From contig CANNEK010000004.1 in NCBI GenBank assembly GCA_947503625.1, positions 310,001 through 374,000 of the forward strand: 64,000 nt of DNA. Direction: 5' to 3'. Shown piece by piece: positions 1 through 8,168 of this stretch. Each line of letters opens with the position of its first letter. Positions within the stretch are counted from its first letter, which is position 1. A program made the position numbers and the translations under genes. The stretch is from an uncultured Kordiimonas sp. GTDB taxonomy: Bacteria; Pseudomonadota; Alphaproteobacteria; Sphingomonadales; Kordiimonadaceae. The notes under the pieces were generated by a model that did not search any database, had not been told where the DNA came from, and was given only the letters and a program-made list of their open reading frames with translations.

Positions 1-97
1 TTTGGGTCGCCGGCCACTGCAAACATACCGCTGCAGAATTCAAGTTGGCTTTATTTCGGTAAGTAAGTTTCCTTAAGTAAGCACCTCCTGATTTAGT

Positions 98-895
98 TTA
101 GAACGGGAACACGATGTCATACAGCTGGGTCCCATAACGAGGCTGTTGGACATCGGTAATTTGCCCTTTACCACCGTAGGAAATTCTAGCCTCGGCGATT
201 TGGGTGTGGGCTATTGTGTTCGTGGAAGAAATGTCTTCCGGTCTCACAATTCCTGCGAGCAGGAGCTCGCGTTTTTCAAAATTGACACGTACTTCCTGAC
301 GGCCCTGAATAACCATGTTGCCGTTTGGCAATACGTCGGTAACGATTGCGGCGACTGTCATATTGATAGCCTCGCTACGGTTTACCGTACCGGTGCCATT
401 GTAGGACGTTGTGGAGTCGGCGTCGACCAGTGAGCCCGCTGAGAAGGCATCTGCGCTGGCTTGATTTGCGCCAGTGCCATCGGCACCTGGTGTTCGACCA
501 AATAGAGCACGCGGAATGGCAGCCTCAAGGCCCAGGAAATTGGTCAGTCCAGCATTCTCGGCAGTAGTTCTGGCACGCGTTGTTGTATTGCCAATCTGGG
601 CATTGTCGGAGATGGCGATGTTGACGGTAACTATATCGCCTACACGCGCAGCACGCTGGTCCTTGAAGAAAGCGCGTGCGCCCGTGCGCCACAGTGAGTT
701 GGCTTGATGGCGGGACGGTGTCATATCAGGCATCGGCAAGCTGATTGACCGTTGGGTCAACGGCGCTTTGATGTCCTTGATAGGTGTCATCTCCGGTGCC
801 TTTCCAATATTGCCTACCCGATCAATGCTTCCGCAAGCAGCGAGACTGAGCAGCGCCGTACCGGCGAACATGGACTTTACGATTCTACTGTGCAT
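98..895 (-). CDS. flgH: Flagellar L-ring protein FlgH
   Basis: FlgH is the outer-membrane lipoprotein that forms the L-ring bushing around the flagellar rod. The protein (265 aa from this start) opens with a short basic stretch, a hydrophobic segment and the lipobox LAAC, so it should be lipidated. The later part has the family pattern, with a Ser/Asn-rich middle and a C-terminus ending YGTQLYDIVFPF. I chose the ATG at 895 because AGGAGA lies just upstream; an in-frame ATG at 922 would place nine polar residues before the signal sequence. It is the last complete gene of the leftward flgF-flgG-flgA-flgH set. A strong AGGAGG follows its stop on the same strand (about 81-86), suggesting a further gene leftward, but fewer than 100 bases remain. 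Confidence 0.95.
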   Translation of the reverse strand: MHSRIVKSMFAGTALLSLAACGSIDRVGNIGKAPEMTPIKDIKAPLTQRSISLPMPDMTPSRHQANSLWRTGARAFFKDQRAARVGDIVTVNIAISDNAQIGNTTTRARTTAENAGLTNFLGLEAAIPRALFGRTPGADGTGANQASADAFSAGSLVDADSTTSYNGTGTVNRSEAINMTVAAIVTDVLPNGNMVIQGRQEVRVNFEKRELLLAGIVRPEDISSTNTIAHTQIAEARISYGGKGQITDVQQPRYGTQLYDIVFPF

Positions 896-945
896 GGCAA
901 TTCTCCTGGTGTGTTCAGTCATTGTTCAAGTACCGAATTCATGGC

Positions 946-1920
946 TTAGCGAGAACCGAGTGTAAGCGTAGGGCCTGAGACGACTTCCACCTGACCTGCT
1001 CGGACAATTTTAGCGTCAATAGTTTGGCGTGATTTCGCGTTGACGACGCGTATTGTGTCACCGATGCCACCATTTTCGAGTGCCCGGCCACTAGTGCTTA
1101 GAACCATAGCGCCGGCACGGACCATCATTGTTACTGCATCTCCCTTGGCTACTGCCACTGGGGCAACTATATCGCTTGTTGAGAGAGGCTTGTCGGTTCG
1201 CGCTGGGCGACGCACAGTCATGCCTACCAGTTGATGGCTGCTGAGAATCGCCCGGCCATTCAAACGGTTTGCCGGATATTTGATCCAGGAAAGGTCTGAT
1301 TGCATGATAATCTCGCCTGGCAATACGCTACGGCTGAAGACGGGGATCTCGCGGACCTCCTCGACCATGCCGCTGAGGCTGAGCTTCGTTGGGATATCTC
1401 CGCCAGACGGGACGCTGAGGACTGCAGAAAACCTGTCCTTGCGCTCCGACAAACTGAAGCTTTCCACTTCAAGATCGCTTAGATCAACATCGACGGGAAC
1501 AACCAGACCAGTGCTGCGACCAAACAGGCGTATCTGGCTTTCTTCATTGGCCCCTTCTTGAATTGCCTGATCCAGAAGCATTTCGGTGACATCGCTTCCG
1601 GGGATTGTCCGGGAATACCGGACAAGACTAACCCGCTTCATATAATCGGGTTTTTCCCAATCAATGTCGTGTTTACTGGCGATACGTTGCAGGTCGTTAC
1701 CTGATATTGTTTTGGATTTGCCTGGAGCAGGGGCTTCCAGAACAATAATTCCGGCCTTGTCCCCAACGTCTTCAAACAGATCGCCAAGGGAAACAGTCCG
1801 GCCGTTCACACCGATATTCTGTTTCAGGTCAGCAGCATAACAGCCGCCAGCCAGGAGCGATGACAACAACAGCGAACTGGTGAGCGTTGCCCTTATGAAA
1901 TTCGTGTGTATGCGTCTCAT
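946..1920 (-). CDS. flgA: Flagellar P-ring assembly chaperone FlgA
   Basis: FlgA is a periplasmic chaperone needed for polymerisation of FlgI into the P-ring. The 324-residue protein has an N-terminal signal peptide (about residues 1-29, ending CYAA before DLKQ). Its C-terminal half is a SAF-type domain, with the typical stretch around SRSVLPGEIIMQSDL and later VRRPARTDKPLS. It is longer than the roughly 220-residue enterobacterial FlgA because of an extra N-terminal region, common in alphaproteobacteria. GAGGA precedes the ATG. It lies 13 bases after flgG and 50 bases before flgH, so it should be in the same transcript. Confidence 0.92.
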   Translation of the reverse strand: MRRIHTNFIRATLTSSLLLSSLLAGGCYAADLKQNIGVNGRTVSLGDLFEDVGDKAGIIVLEAPAPGKSKTISGNDLQRIASKHDIDWEKPDYMKRVSLVRYSRTIPGSDVTEMLLDQAIQEGANEESQIRLFGRSTGLVVPVDVDLSDLEVESFSLSERKDRFSAVLSVPSGGDIPTKLSLSGMVEEVREIPVFSRSVLPGEIIMQSDLSWIKYPANRLNGRAILSSHQLVGMTVRRPARTDKPLSTSDIVAPVAVAKGDAVTMMVRAGAMVLSTSGRALENGGIGDTIRVVNAKSRQTIDAKIVRAGQVEVVSGPTLTLGSR

Positions 1921-1933
1921 TGGTCAGTCCTCA

Positions 1934-2719
1934 CTAGCGCAGGTTATTTGCTGCTTGCAGCATTTCATCAGCTGTCTGGATGACTTTTGAATTCAGTTCA
2001 TAGGCTCGCTGGGCAGAAATCATCGCCGTGATCTCCGAGACAGCATTCACATTTGATTGCTCGAGGAAACCCTGCATCACTGCGCCGTAGCCATTTTGCG
2101 AGGGCACGCCCAAAACGGGTGCGCCTGAAGCCTGGCTTTCGAGAAGCATGTTGCTGCCGATTGCTTCAAGGCCAACCTCGTTAGGGAAGATGACCAGGTT
2201 CAAACGCCCCGCGTTGGCGGGGGCTGTAGCGCCAGCCTCAAGGAACTCGACATCGCCTTGTTCGTTGATGCTGACATCCGTGGCAGTTTGCGGCACAACA
2301 ATAGCGGGCTGAACAACATACCCTTCAGGCGTTACCAGTTGACCGGTCTGATCAATCTGAAACGAGCCGGCTCGGGTGTACGCGTCCTGGCCGTCAGGCA
2401 ATTGAATCTGGAAGAAACCACGACCATTAACCGCAAGATCAAAAGTGTTGCCTGTGTTTTGCAGGCTGCCTTGGTCTGTTATGCGGTAAATACCTGCTGC
2501 ACGTACGCCGACACCTACCTGAATACCGCTCGGTACCACCGTGCCTGTATCTGAGGAGTTTGCACCAACTCGTTCGATGTTTTGATACAGAAGATCCTGG
2601 AATTCAGCGCGTTGGCGCTTGAAGCCGGTGGTGTTCATGTTGGCGATATTGTTCGAGACAACCTCGATATTCAGTTGCTGCGCCAACATACCCGTTGCTG
2701 CTGTATTGAGTGCTTTCAT
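1934..2719 (-). CDS. flgG: Flagellar distal rod protein FlgG
   Basis: FlgG forms the distal rod of the flagellar axle. The 261-residue length is standard. The N-terminus carries the rod-family motif NNIANMNTTGFKRQRAEF. The C-terminal signature EQSNVNAVSEITAMISAQRAYELNSK is split between the last coiled segment and the end NNLR. A good AAGGA site precedes the ATG. It follows flgF by 36 bases and precedes flgA by 13. Confidence 0.97.
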   Translation of the reverse strand: MKALNTAATGMLAQQLNIEVVSNNIANMNTTGFKRQRAEFQDLLYQNIERVGANSSDTGTVVPSGIQVGVGVRAAGIYRITDQGSLQNTGNTFDLAVNGRGFFQIQLPDGQDAYTRAGSFQIDQTGQLVTPEGYVVQPAIVVPQTATDVSINEQGDVEFLEAGATAPANAGRLNLVIFPNEVGLEAIGSNMLLESQASGAPVLGVPSQNGYGAVMQGFLEQSNVNAVSEITAMISAQRAYELNSKVIQTADEMLQAANNLR

Positions 2720-2755
2720 TGTTCCATCCTTTACTTTTCAAACCAGCGCCGGGCG

Positions 2756-3502
2756 TTATTGAACGCGGCCAAGCCGTTTGAGGGCGTCTTCACGCATATC
2801 TTCGTATCCGCCGGATTGCTTGCTTGCATTTTGGTATGCACGCATCACATCGATCATTTCCGTCATGGATTCGATGGCGTTGACGTTCGAGCTTTCGAAG
2901 GCCTTGGACCGGACAGAAACGTCAGTCAGCTCTTCTACTTCCTTCGGTGCTTCGCTGCTCTCATAGAGAGAAGTTCCTCGCCGCTTCATGCTCTGTTCGT
3001 TGGTAAATGTTGCAAGGCCGAGTTTGCCCTTTTCTCCATTGTTGCTGGAGATAGTACCATCGTCTGCAATGCTGAAATCCTGATCATCATCGTCAAACTG
3101 TATGTCCTGGCCGCTATCGTCCTGAACTCTTTCACCGCTTAACAGCGTCAGATAGTTCTCGGAATTGACTGTCATGCGGCCATTTCGGGTGTACAGCGTT
3201 TCGCCGTCGCTTCCCTTAACGGAGAGGTAGCCACGACCATTGATGAAGACATCCAGAGGGTTATTGGTTGGAACCATTGTACCCGTATCCAGATTGCGCA
3301 AGACTCCGTGATCCATCACGTAAGAAATCTTGCCACCGCTTGTTGCTGCGGCGCCCGGTGCGTCGACCAGGTGTTGTCTGAAAACGACTTTTTCTTTGTT
3401 GAACGCAGTCGTCGACATATTTGCAATGTTATGCGCTACTACATCCATGCGCCTTTTAAGCGCTGCTTTGTGAGCCAACCCGACAAAAAGTGCGGTATCC
3501 AT
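2756..3502 (-). CDS. flgF: Flagellar proximal rod protein FlgF
   Basis: FlgF is a proximal rod subunit of the basal body. At 248 residues it matches the family. The N-terminal rod motif HNIANMSTTAFNKEKVVF and a C-terminal SSNVNAIESMTEMIDVMRAY segment show rod/hook-family membership, and the shorter, more divergent sequence relative to its neighbour separates it from FlgG. CAGGAGA precedes the ATG. It is the first gene of the leftward flagellar operon, with a sigma-54 promoter about 60 bases upstream. Confidence 0.95.
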   Translation of the reverse strand: MDTALFVGLAHKAALKRRMDVVAHNIANMSTTAFNKEKVVFRQHLVDAPGAAATSGGKISYVMDHGVLRNLDTGTMVPTNNPLDVFINGRGYLSVKGSDGETLYTRNGRMTVNSENYLTLLSGERVQDDSGQDIQFDDDDQDFSIADDGTISSNNGEKGKLGLATFTNEQSMKRRGTSLYESSEAPKEVEELTDVSVRSKAFESSNVNAIESMTEMIDVMRAYQNASKQSGGYEDMREDALKRLGRVQ

Positions 3503-3911
3503 TATCTTTCTCCTGCTTTTGCAGATGACCCGCTTACCACGGGATTAGTTGCTGGAATAAAAGCAGAAACTGTGCCAATATCAATTCGTAAACAATATCA
3601 ATGTGTTATGTGATTTTTGGAAAGATGTTTCCCTGCGCATGTGACAAGAGTTGCCGGGCAAATCTTCCTACATGACGTATTCAGCTAGGCAGGATTGGCG
3701 CGGCGAGTGTTTGCAAATGACCTGGCTCCGGGATTTACCATCTTTTTGTTAGGGGGATTTCCTAAAGCTTCATGCCTTGTTAACCATATTGTCCTATCTC
3801 TAAAGAAACGGTGGACGATGAGGCGAGAAGCGATTGGCAGGCTGTTGAAGGGTACAAGGAATAAGTTGTCCCGGATATTGTTCATAATCGTCTCACGAAG
3901 GACTATGATAT
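3503..3911. other. Divergent intergenic region, flgF / fliL
   Basis: This 409-base stretch separates the leftward flgF operon from the rightward fliL operon. Apart from the sigma-54 promoter serving flgF, I see no convincing gene or RNA. Short open frames at 3685-3922 have no recognisable protein features and no good ribosome-binding site. No clear promoter for fliL could be assigned, although one should lie here. Confidence 0.6.
3562..3578 (-). promoter_or_regulatory. Sigma-54 (-24/-12) promoter of flgF operon
   Basis: On the minus strand this reads TTGGCACAGTTTCTGCT. It has the invariant GG and GC dinucleotides spaced by 10 bases and a full TGGCAC -24 element. It lies about 60 bases upstream of the flgF ATG and points toward it. 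RpoN-dependent control of flagellar structural operons is known in several alphaproteobacteria, through FlbD/FleQ-like activators. No activator gene lies in this window. Confidence 0.75.
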
Positions 3912-4484
3912 ATGGCAGATGATCTTGAGGAAACTCTCGGCGAAGCAGAGCTGGTTGAGGGGCTTGAGAAAAAAAGGTTTAGCGGCAAAACACTGGTTGT
4001 TATTGCAGCCGGCGTTATCGTTGCGCTTTTGCTGGTCGTGGGCATCAGCAGCATGTTTGGCGGAGATGACGAAGCCTCGGAGGATGATCCGGAAATAGAA
4101 CGCTTGGCTCAGGAAGCCGCTGACAGGCGTGACCAGGAAGCCCAGCTTGAAGAAGACCGCTCCAATGAAGAATTGCAGCTTCTTTTTGTTGAGCTGGATG
4201 AACAACGTTTCAATCTCAATACCGGCGGTCAAGGTAGCAGCTTTTTGAGCGCGAAGATAATCCTTGAAGTTGACCGAGAGAGCTATCGGGCAGATATCGA
4301 AGCCAAGATGCCTCGTATCCTTGATGAATTTAACACCTACATGCGCGAACTGAGGCCGGAAGACCTTGATGGTTCAGCGGGTATTTTCCGTTTGAAGGAA
4401 GAGTTGTTGATGCGGATCAATCAGGCAGTTGCTCCGACCCGCGTCAAAGACGTTTTATTCCAACAGTTTTTGGTACAGGGCTAA
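3912..4484 (+). CDS. fliL: Flagellar basal body-associated protein FliL
   Basis: FliL is a single-pass inner-membrane protein whose periplasmic part rings the stator units. The 190-residue protein has an acidic cytoplasmic head, a transmembrane helix at about residues 27-48, a charged linker rich in Asp and Glu, and a C-terminal FliL domain ending in VLFQQFLVQG. AAGGA precedes the ATG by about 11 bases. It heads the rightward operon; fliM begins 5 bases after its stop, an order conserved across bacteria. Confidence 0.93.
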   Translation: MADDLEETLGEAELVEGLEKKRFSGKTLVVIAAGVIVALLLVVGISSMFGGDDEASEDDPEIERLAQEAADRRDQEAQLEEDRSNEELQLLFVELDEQRFNLNTGGQGSSFLSAKIILEVDRESYRADIEAKMPRILDEFNTYMRELRPEDLDGSAGIFRLKEELLMRINQAVAPTRVKDVLFQQFLVQG

Positions 4485-4488
4485 TAAC

Positions 4489-5655
4489 ATGGCTGATGAG
4501 GACGAACCAGTCGACGAAGAGGCCATGATGGCCGAATGGGAGGCCATGGCGGCTGAAGACGAAGAAGGCGGCGATGGGTCTGGTGATGACAATGAAGAAA
4601 TGGCTGCCGAATGGGAAGCCATGGCTGATTCTGACACTGATGCAGACGATGACGACGACTCCCCGTCTTCCGGTCGTGTGCTTGACCAGGATGAGATCGA
4701 TAGTTTGCTTGGCTTCGATGGCGATGCAGACGCGGGTGAAACAACCGGTATTCATGCCCTGATCAATAGTGCGCTCGTTTCATACGAGCGGCTGCCCATG
4801 CTAGATATCATCTTTGACCGCATGGTTCGAATGATGTCTACTTCCCTAAGGAATTTCACATCCGACAACATTGAAGTATCGTTGGATAATATCACATCTG
4901 TCCGGTTTGGTGACTATCTGAATTCCATTCCATTGCCTGCAATGCTGGGCGTATTCCGGGCTGAAGAATGGGATAATTATGGTCTGATGACCATCGATTC
5001 CAGCCTTATTTACTCTATCGTTGATGTTCTGCTTGGCGGGCGCCGGGGTACTGCCGCAATGCGGATTGAAGGGCGGCCCTATACCACGATTGAGCAAACC
5101 TTGGTCGAACGGATGATTTCCGTTGTTCTCAAGGATATGTGCGGCGCCTTCGAGCCTTTATCGCCTGTCAACTTTACATTTGACCGGCTTGAGACAAATC
5201 CTCGCTTCGCGACAATCGCGAGACCACCAAACGCCGCCGTGCTGATCAAGCTTCGCGTCGACATGGAAGACCGCGGAGGTCGGCTTGAGGTATTGTTCCC
5301 ATATGCAACGCTGGAACCTGTCCGAGAGCTGTTGCTGCAGAGGTTTATGGGTGAGAAGTTTGGCCGCGATACGATCTGGGAAACACACCTGGCAACAGAA
5401 TTGTGGAGAGCAGATGTGGATCTCAGTGCAATTATGGATGAGGTTAGCATGTCCCTCGGAGAGGTGATGAACTTCGAGGTGGGCCAGACAATTTTGTTCA
5501 ATAAAACGCCAAATGACGAGGTTGTGCTGAAATGTGGTGAAGTGCCAATGGTGAGTGGCGCGATTGGTCGCTCCGGGCAGCATGTTGCCGTGATGGTTAG
5601 GCATACCGCAGATAGGCTGACGCTGGACGACGAACATATGACAGGTATGAGTTAA
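4489..5655 (+). CDS. fliM: Flagellar motor switch protein FliM
   Basis: FliM is the middle C-ring protein that binds phospho-CheY and switches rotor direction. The product is 388 aa from the ATG at 4489; a longer reading from 4429 would run through the end of fliL and has no support. The CheY-binding motif LDQDEIDSLLG sits at residues 65-75 instead of the extreme N-terminus. It is preceded by about 60 very acidic residues containing two copies of AEWEAMA (residues 15-21 and 40-46). The middle CheC-like domain and the C-terminal SpoA-like domain follow normally. The stop overlaps the next start by one base (TAATG). Confidence 0.95.
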   Translation: MADEDEPVDEEAMMAEWEAMAAEDEEGGDGSGDDNEEMAAEWEAMADSDTDADDDDDSPSSGRVLDQDEIDSLLGFDGDADAGETTGIHALINSALVSYERLPMLDIIFDRMVRMMSTSLRNFTSDNIEVSLDNITSVRFGDYLNSIPLPAMLGVFRAEEWDNYGLMTIDSSLIYSIVDVLLGGRRGTAAMRIEGRPYTTIEQTLVERMISVVLKDMCGAFEPLSPVNFTFDRLETNPRFATIARPPNAAVLIKLRVDMEDRGGRLEVLFPYATLEPVRELLLQRFMGEKFGRDTIWETHLATELWRADVDLSAIMDEVSMSLGEVMNFEVGQTILFNKTPNDEVVLKCGEVPMVSGAIGRSGQHVAVMVRHTADRLTLDDEHMTGMS

Positions 5656-6080
5656 TGGAATCGATACCAACAGTACTTATAGACGGCGTGCTGGCCTTTT
5701 TGTTGATTGCAGTGATTGTGGTCTGTTCCTTTGTATATCGACGACTGGGGACCATCAAGGAAGGACAGGCCGAACTTCGGTTGCTGGTAGACCAGTTGAA
5801 CAATGCGGTTGTTGAAGCTCAGCGCGGTGTTGCAAATCTCAAGCAGTCCGCCGTAGAGGTGGAGGGCAGGCTTCAGGTTGAAACCCGGAAGGCAAGTGCA
5901 CTGGCGGATGAATTGGGCCTGATAACTGAGGCCGGCAACAATTTGGCGGACCGGATTGAGCGCGGTTTAACGGGCAATGGTGATCAGATGACATCTACTG
6001 CATCCTCCACAGGTGCGGACAAGCGGTCAGAAAAAAAGCAGCAAAAGAAGATTTTATCTGCGCTGCGTGAAGCCCGATAA
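5655..6080 (+). CDS. DUF6468 membrane protein of flagellar cluster
   Basis: This 141-residue protein has one N-terminal transmembrane helix (about residues 9-28) followed by a predicted cytoplasmic coiled coil and a lysine-rich tail. It resembles the alphaproteobacterial DUF6468 family, usually found directly after fliM. Its start overlaps the fliM stop by one base, so the two are probably translationally coupled. No biochemical role is established. The position suggests a structural or regulatory part in the motor. Confidence 0.75.
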   Translation: MESIPTVLIDGVLAFLLIAVIVVCSFVYRRLGTIKEGQAELRLLVDQLNNAVVEAQRGVANLKQSAVEVEGRLQVETRKASALADELGLITEAGNNLADRIERGLTGNGDQMTSTASSTGADKRSEKKQQKKILSALREAR

Positions 6081-6114
6081 AACGGGTTGTAGGAATGGCA
6101 AAAGGAATATCGGA

Positions 6115-6798
6115 ATGAGTGCCAATGTTGTTAGTCGCCTGAGACTATTTCCACTTTTGATGATGGTGGCTCTGGTCGCTTTTGGCCTTCGTGCGTTTGA
6201 TATTTATACAGGGCTTGAGCTTCTGAACGCACCGGTGCAGGCGCAAGAGCAGGACGCGGACACAAGCGAAGCAGAGAGCGATGAGCAAACTACAGACGCA
6301 GATGGCGAGTCTGCACTCGAGCCAGCTGCGGTAGCACCAAATCGCCCTCCGATCGTAGTTGGATTGCCGGACGACGAAGAAATGGAACTCATCACCCAGC
6401 TTCGCCAACGCCGCGAAGAGCTTGAAGGCAGGGCAACGCAACTGGACTTGCAGGAACGTCTGCTGGAAAGCACTGAGGTCCGGATCAATGAGAAGATCAA
6501 CCAATTGCAGGTTTTGGAAGATCGCATAAAAAGCCATCTGCGGCTTTTTGAGGAAAAAGAGACAGAGCAGCTGCAGAGTATCGTCAGCATATATGAAACG
6601 ATGAAACCAAAAGAAGCTGCTCCGAGATTTGAGGCGCTTTCTCTGCAAACACAATTGGATTTGGTTCAGTTAATGAACCCGAGGAAGGTCGCGGCTTTGA
6701 TGGAAAAGATGACGCCTATGAAGGCGTCGGTGTTAACGACTGAACTCGCGACAAAAGCGCAACCACCCAGCATCAATGACGTGCAGAACAACGAATAA
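6115..6798 (+). CDS. MotE-like / MgtE-N-like flagellar protein
   Basis: The 227-residue product begins with a membrane segment or signal anchor (about residues 10-30). An acidic low-complexity linker and a long coiled coil (about 75-155) follow. The C-terminal part (ending around LVQLMNPRKVAALMEKMTP) resembles the MgtE N-terminal fold. This layout matches the MotE-type proteins of alphaproteobacterial flagellar clusters; in Sinorhizobium MotE is a periplasmic chaperone for MotC. I chose the ATG at 6115, which has AAAGGA upstream. An open reading extends to 6013 inside the previous gene but lacks support. Confidence 0.7.
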   Translation: MSANVVSRLRLFPLLMMVALVAFGLRAFDIYTGLELLNAPVQAQEQDADTSEAESDEQTTDADGESALEPAAVAPNRPPIVVGLPDDEEMELITQLRQRREELEGRATQLDLQERLLESTEVRINEKINQLQVLEDRIKSHLRLFEEKETEQLQSIVSIYETMKPKEAAPRFEALSLQTQLDLVQLMNPRKVAALMEKMTPMKASVLTTELATKAQPPSINDVQNNE

Positions 6799-6841
6799 CT
6801 TCAAGTTAGTCGAGCGACCAAAGATATCAGGAGGAAAGACT

Positions 6842-7492
6842 ATGGCCAAGCAGGCAGTGGCTGTCAGTATTGAAGAGCGCACGGAGAACCTTCGCAAACA
6901 ACGTGGAGACTCGGTTGCTGTCGACGATATCGGAAGCGTCGTACTTTCCCTGGTGGAAGGCACCACACAGGGCGACGAGATTGAGAAAATTGCTGTTGAG
7001 CTCCGCGATTTGCTGACCTTTATTGGCGCGGCAAAGTCTGAACTGGTTGGTATGCAGCCCAAGTCCCTCTCTCACCGTGACATACCGGATGCAGGCGAGC
7101 AGCTGGATGCAATTGTTGACGCTACGGAGGGGGCCGCATCGACGATTATGGATGCAGCAGATAGTGTTGGTGAAATAGCGGAAAATATTGCAGGCGAGCA
7201 AGGTGAACGACTTGAAGCCATTTCCACGGAGTTGTTCCAGGCCTCCAGCTTCCAGGATTTGACGGGCCAGAGGATTACCAAGGTATCACGCACACTCAAT
7301 CAACTGGAAGAGCGTTTGTCTGCCCTTGCCGACGCAATTGGAGACGATTTTATCGCGCCGGCAGAGGATGAAATCGAAGTGGATCAGGAAGGTATCGCGG
7401 TAAACGATCAGGACTTGCTGCATGGCCCTCAGCTTGAAGGTGAAGGAAACAGCCAGGACGAGATTGACGCCATCCTGGCGGCATTCGATTAG
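6842..7492 (+). CDS. cheZ: Chemotaxis CheY-P phosphatase CheZ
   Basis: CheZ speeds removal of phosphate from CheY. The 216-residue protein is mostly helical. It holds the signature FQDLTGQ at residues 137-143, whose Asp139 and Gln143 correspond to the catalytic Asp143 and Gln147 of E. coli CheZ. The last 14 residues, NSQDEIDAILAAFD, form an acidic amphipathic tail like the CheY-tethering tail of E. coli CheZ. AGGAGG stands seven bases before the ATG at 6842. The rest of the protein is divergent, so the call rests on these two motifs and on the flagellar context. Confidence 0.82.
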   Translation: MAKQAVAVSIEERTENLRKQRGDSVAVDDIGSVVLSLVEGTTQGDEIEKIAVELRDLLTFIGAAKSELVGMQPKSLSHRDIPDAGEQLDAIVDATEGAASTIMDAADSVGEIAENIAGEQGERLEAISTELFQASSFQDLTGQRITKVSRTLNQLEERLSALADAIGDDFIAPAEDEIEVDQEGIAVNDQDLLHGPQLEGEGNSQDEIDAILAAFD

Positions 7493-7520
7493 AGTGCCTT
7501 ACGATAGTAAAGTTGCCTAA

Positions 7521-8168
7521 ATGTATATTGAAGAACATCAAACTCGGAAAGTCTTTGGTAGCGATAGCACCATGGGGCTGTTTGTTGCTCTTTATTTGAT
7601 TTTGTTGGCTTTCTTTATTGTTTTGACATCGGTTTCCCAACAGTCGGCCATCCGTGCGTCCGCTGCGATGGAAAGCGTTAATACTGCTTTTAAAGAGCAG
7701 GGCGATATTCGTGACGGCGTAAGCGAAGAAGTACTCAAAAGCGCTGCAAGCGATCCGGTTCTTATAGCAATTGAGCAAGCTTTCAGTAGCGAGTTCGATA
7801 TTAAAGGTCAGTTTGCTGTTCTCGGCGGTAACGTATACCAGGTAGAAATTCCGGTTGAATATTTGTTTGAGGCCGGTTCTTTCCGGGTGAGGGCCAGTAT
7901 TCACCCTCTGCTTGACCAGTTACTGGAACTGTTAGCCAGAGCACCGGCTGGCCAGAAACAGGAAATGGCTCTGATGTTTGGACGAGGCGAGGGAACAGTC
8001 GACAGAGAAATGACTCGTTCCCAGGAGATTGCCATCAGACGTGCGGGTTCTTTCGCGCGGTATATGCAAGCGCAGGGTTTCAATAACTTTTCGTCCGGGT
8101 TTTCAGAAATTCCGACTGATAAAATTATGTTGGTTTTCCGCAATGCAGCATACAGGCGGCCATCATGA
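7521..8168 (+). CDS. MotB-like protein lacking the channel aspartate
   Basis: This 215-residue protein has one N-terminal transmembrane helix (about residues 19-39) and a C-terminal region resembling an OmpA/MotB peptidoglycan-binding fold. Aligning the helix by its AFF motif with MotB puts Ala23 where the proton-carrying aspartate should be. It therefore cannot work as an ordinary proton-conducting stator B subunit. Its stop overlaps the start of the true motB-like gene by 4 bases. The ribosome-binding site at 7521 is weak; an in-frame ATG at 7572 is a possible alternative. No motA is in the window. Confidence 0.7.
   Translation: MYIEEHQTRKVFGSDSTMGLFVALYLILLAFFIVLTSVSQQSAIRASAAMESVNTAFKEQGDIRDGVSEEVLKSAASDPVLIAIEQAFSSEFDIKGQFAVLGGNVYQVEIPVEYLFEAGSFRVRASIHPLLDQLLELLARAPAGQKQEMALMFGRGEGTVDREMTRSQEIAIRRAGSFARYMQAQGFNNFSSGFSEIPTDKIMLVFRNAAYRRPS

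Noticed and set aside
1-97. Possible start of another leftward gene after flgH, signalled by AGGAGG
   Set aside because: GTG and TTG codons close by run into stops or leave too few residues to identify; flgI would be expected but cannot be shown.
3685-3922. Short open frames on both strands between flgF and fliL
   Set aside because: They overlap each other, have no good ribosome-binding site and show no protein features.
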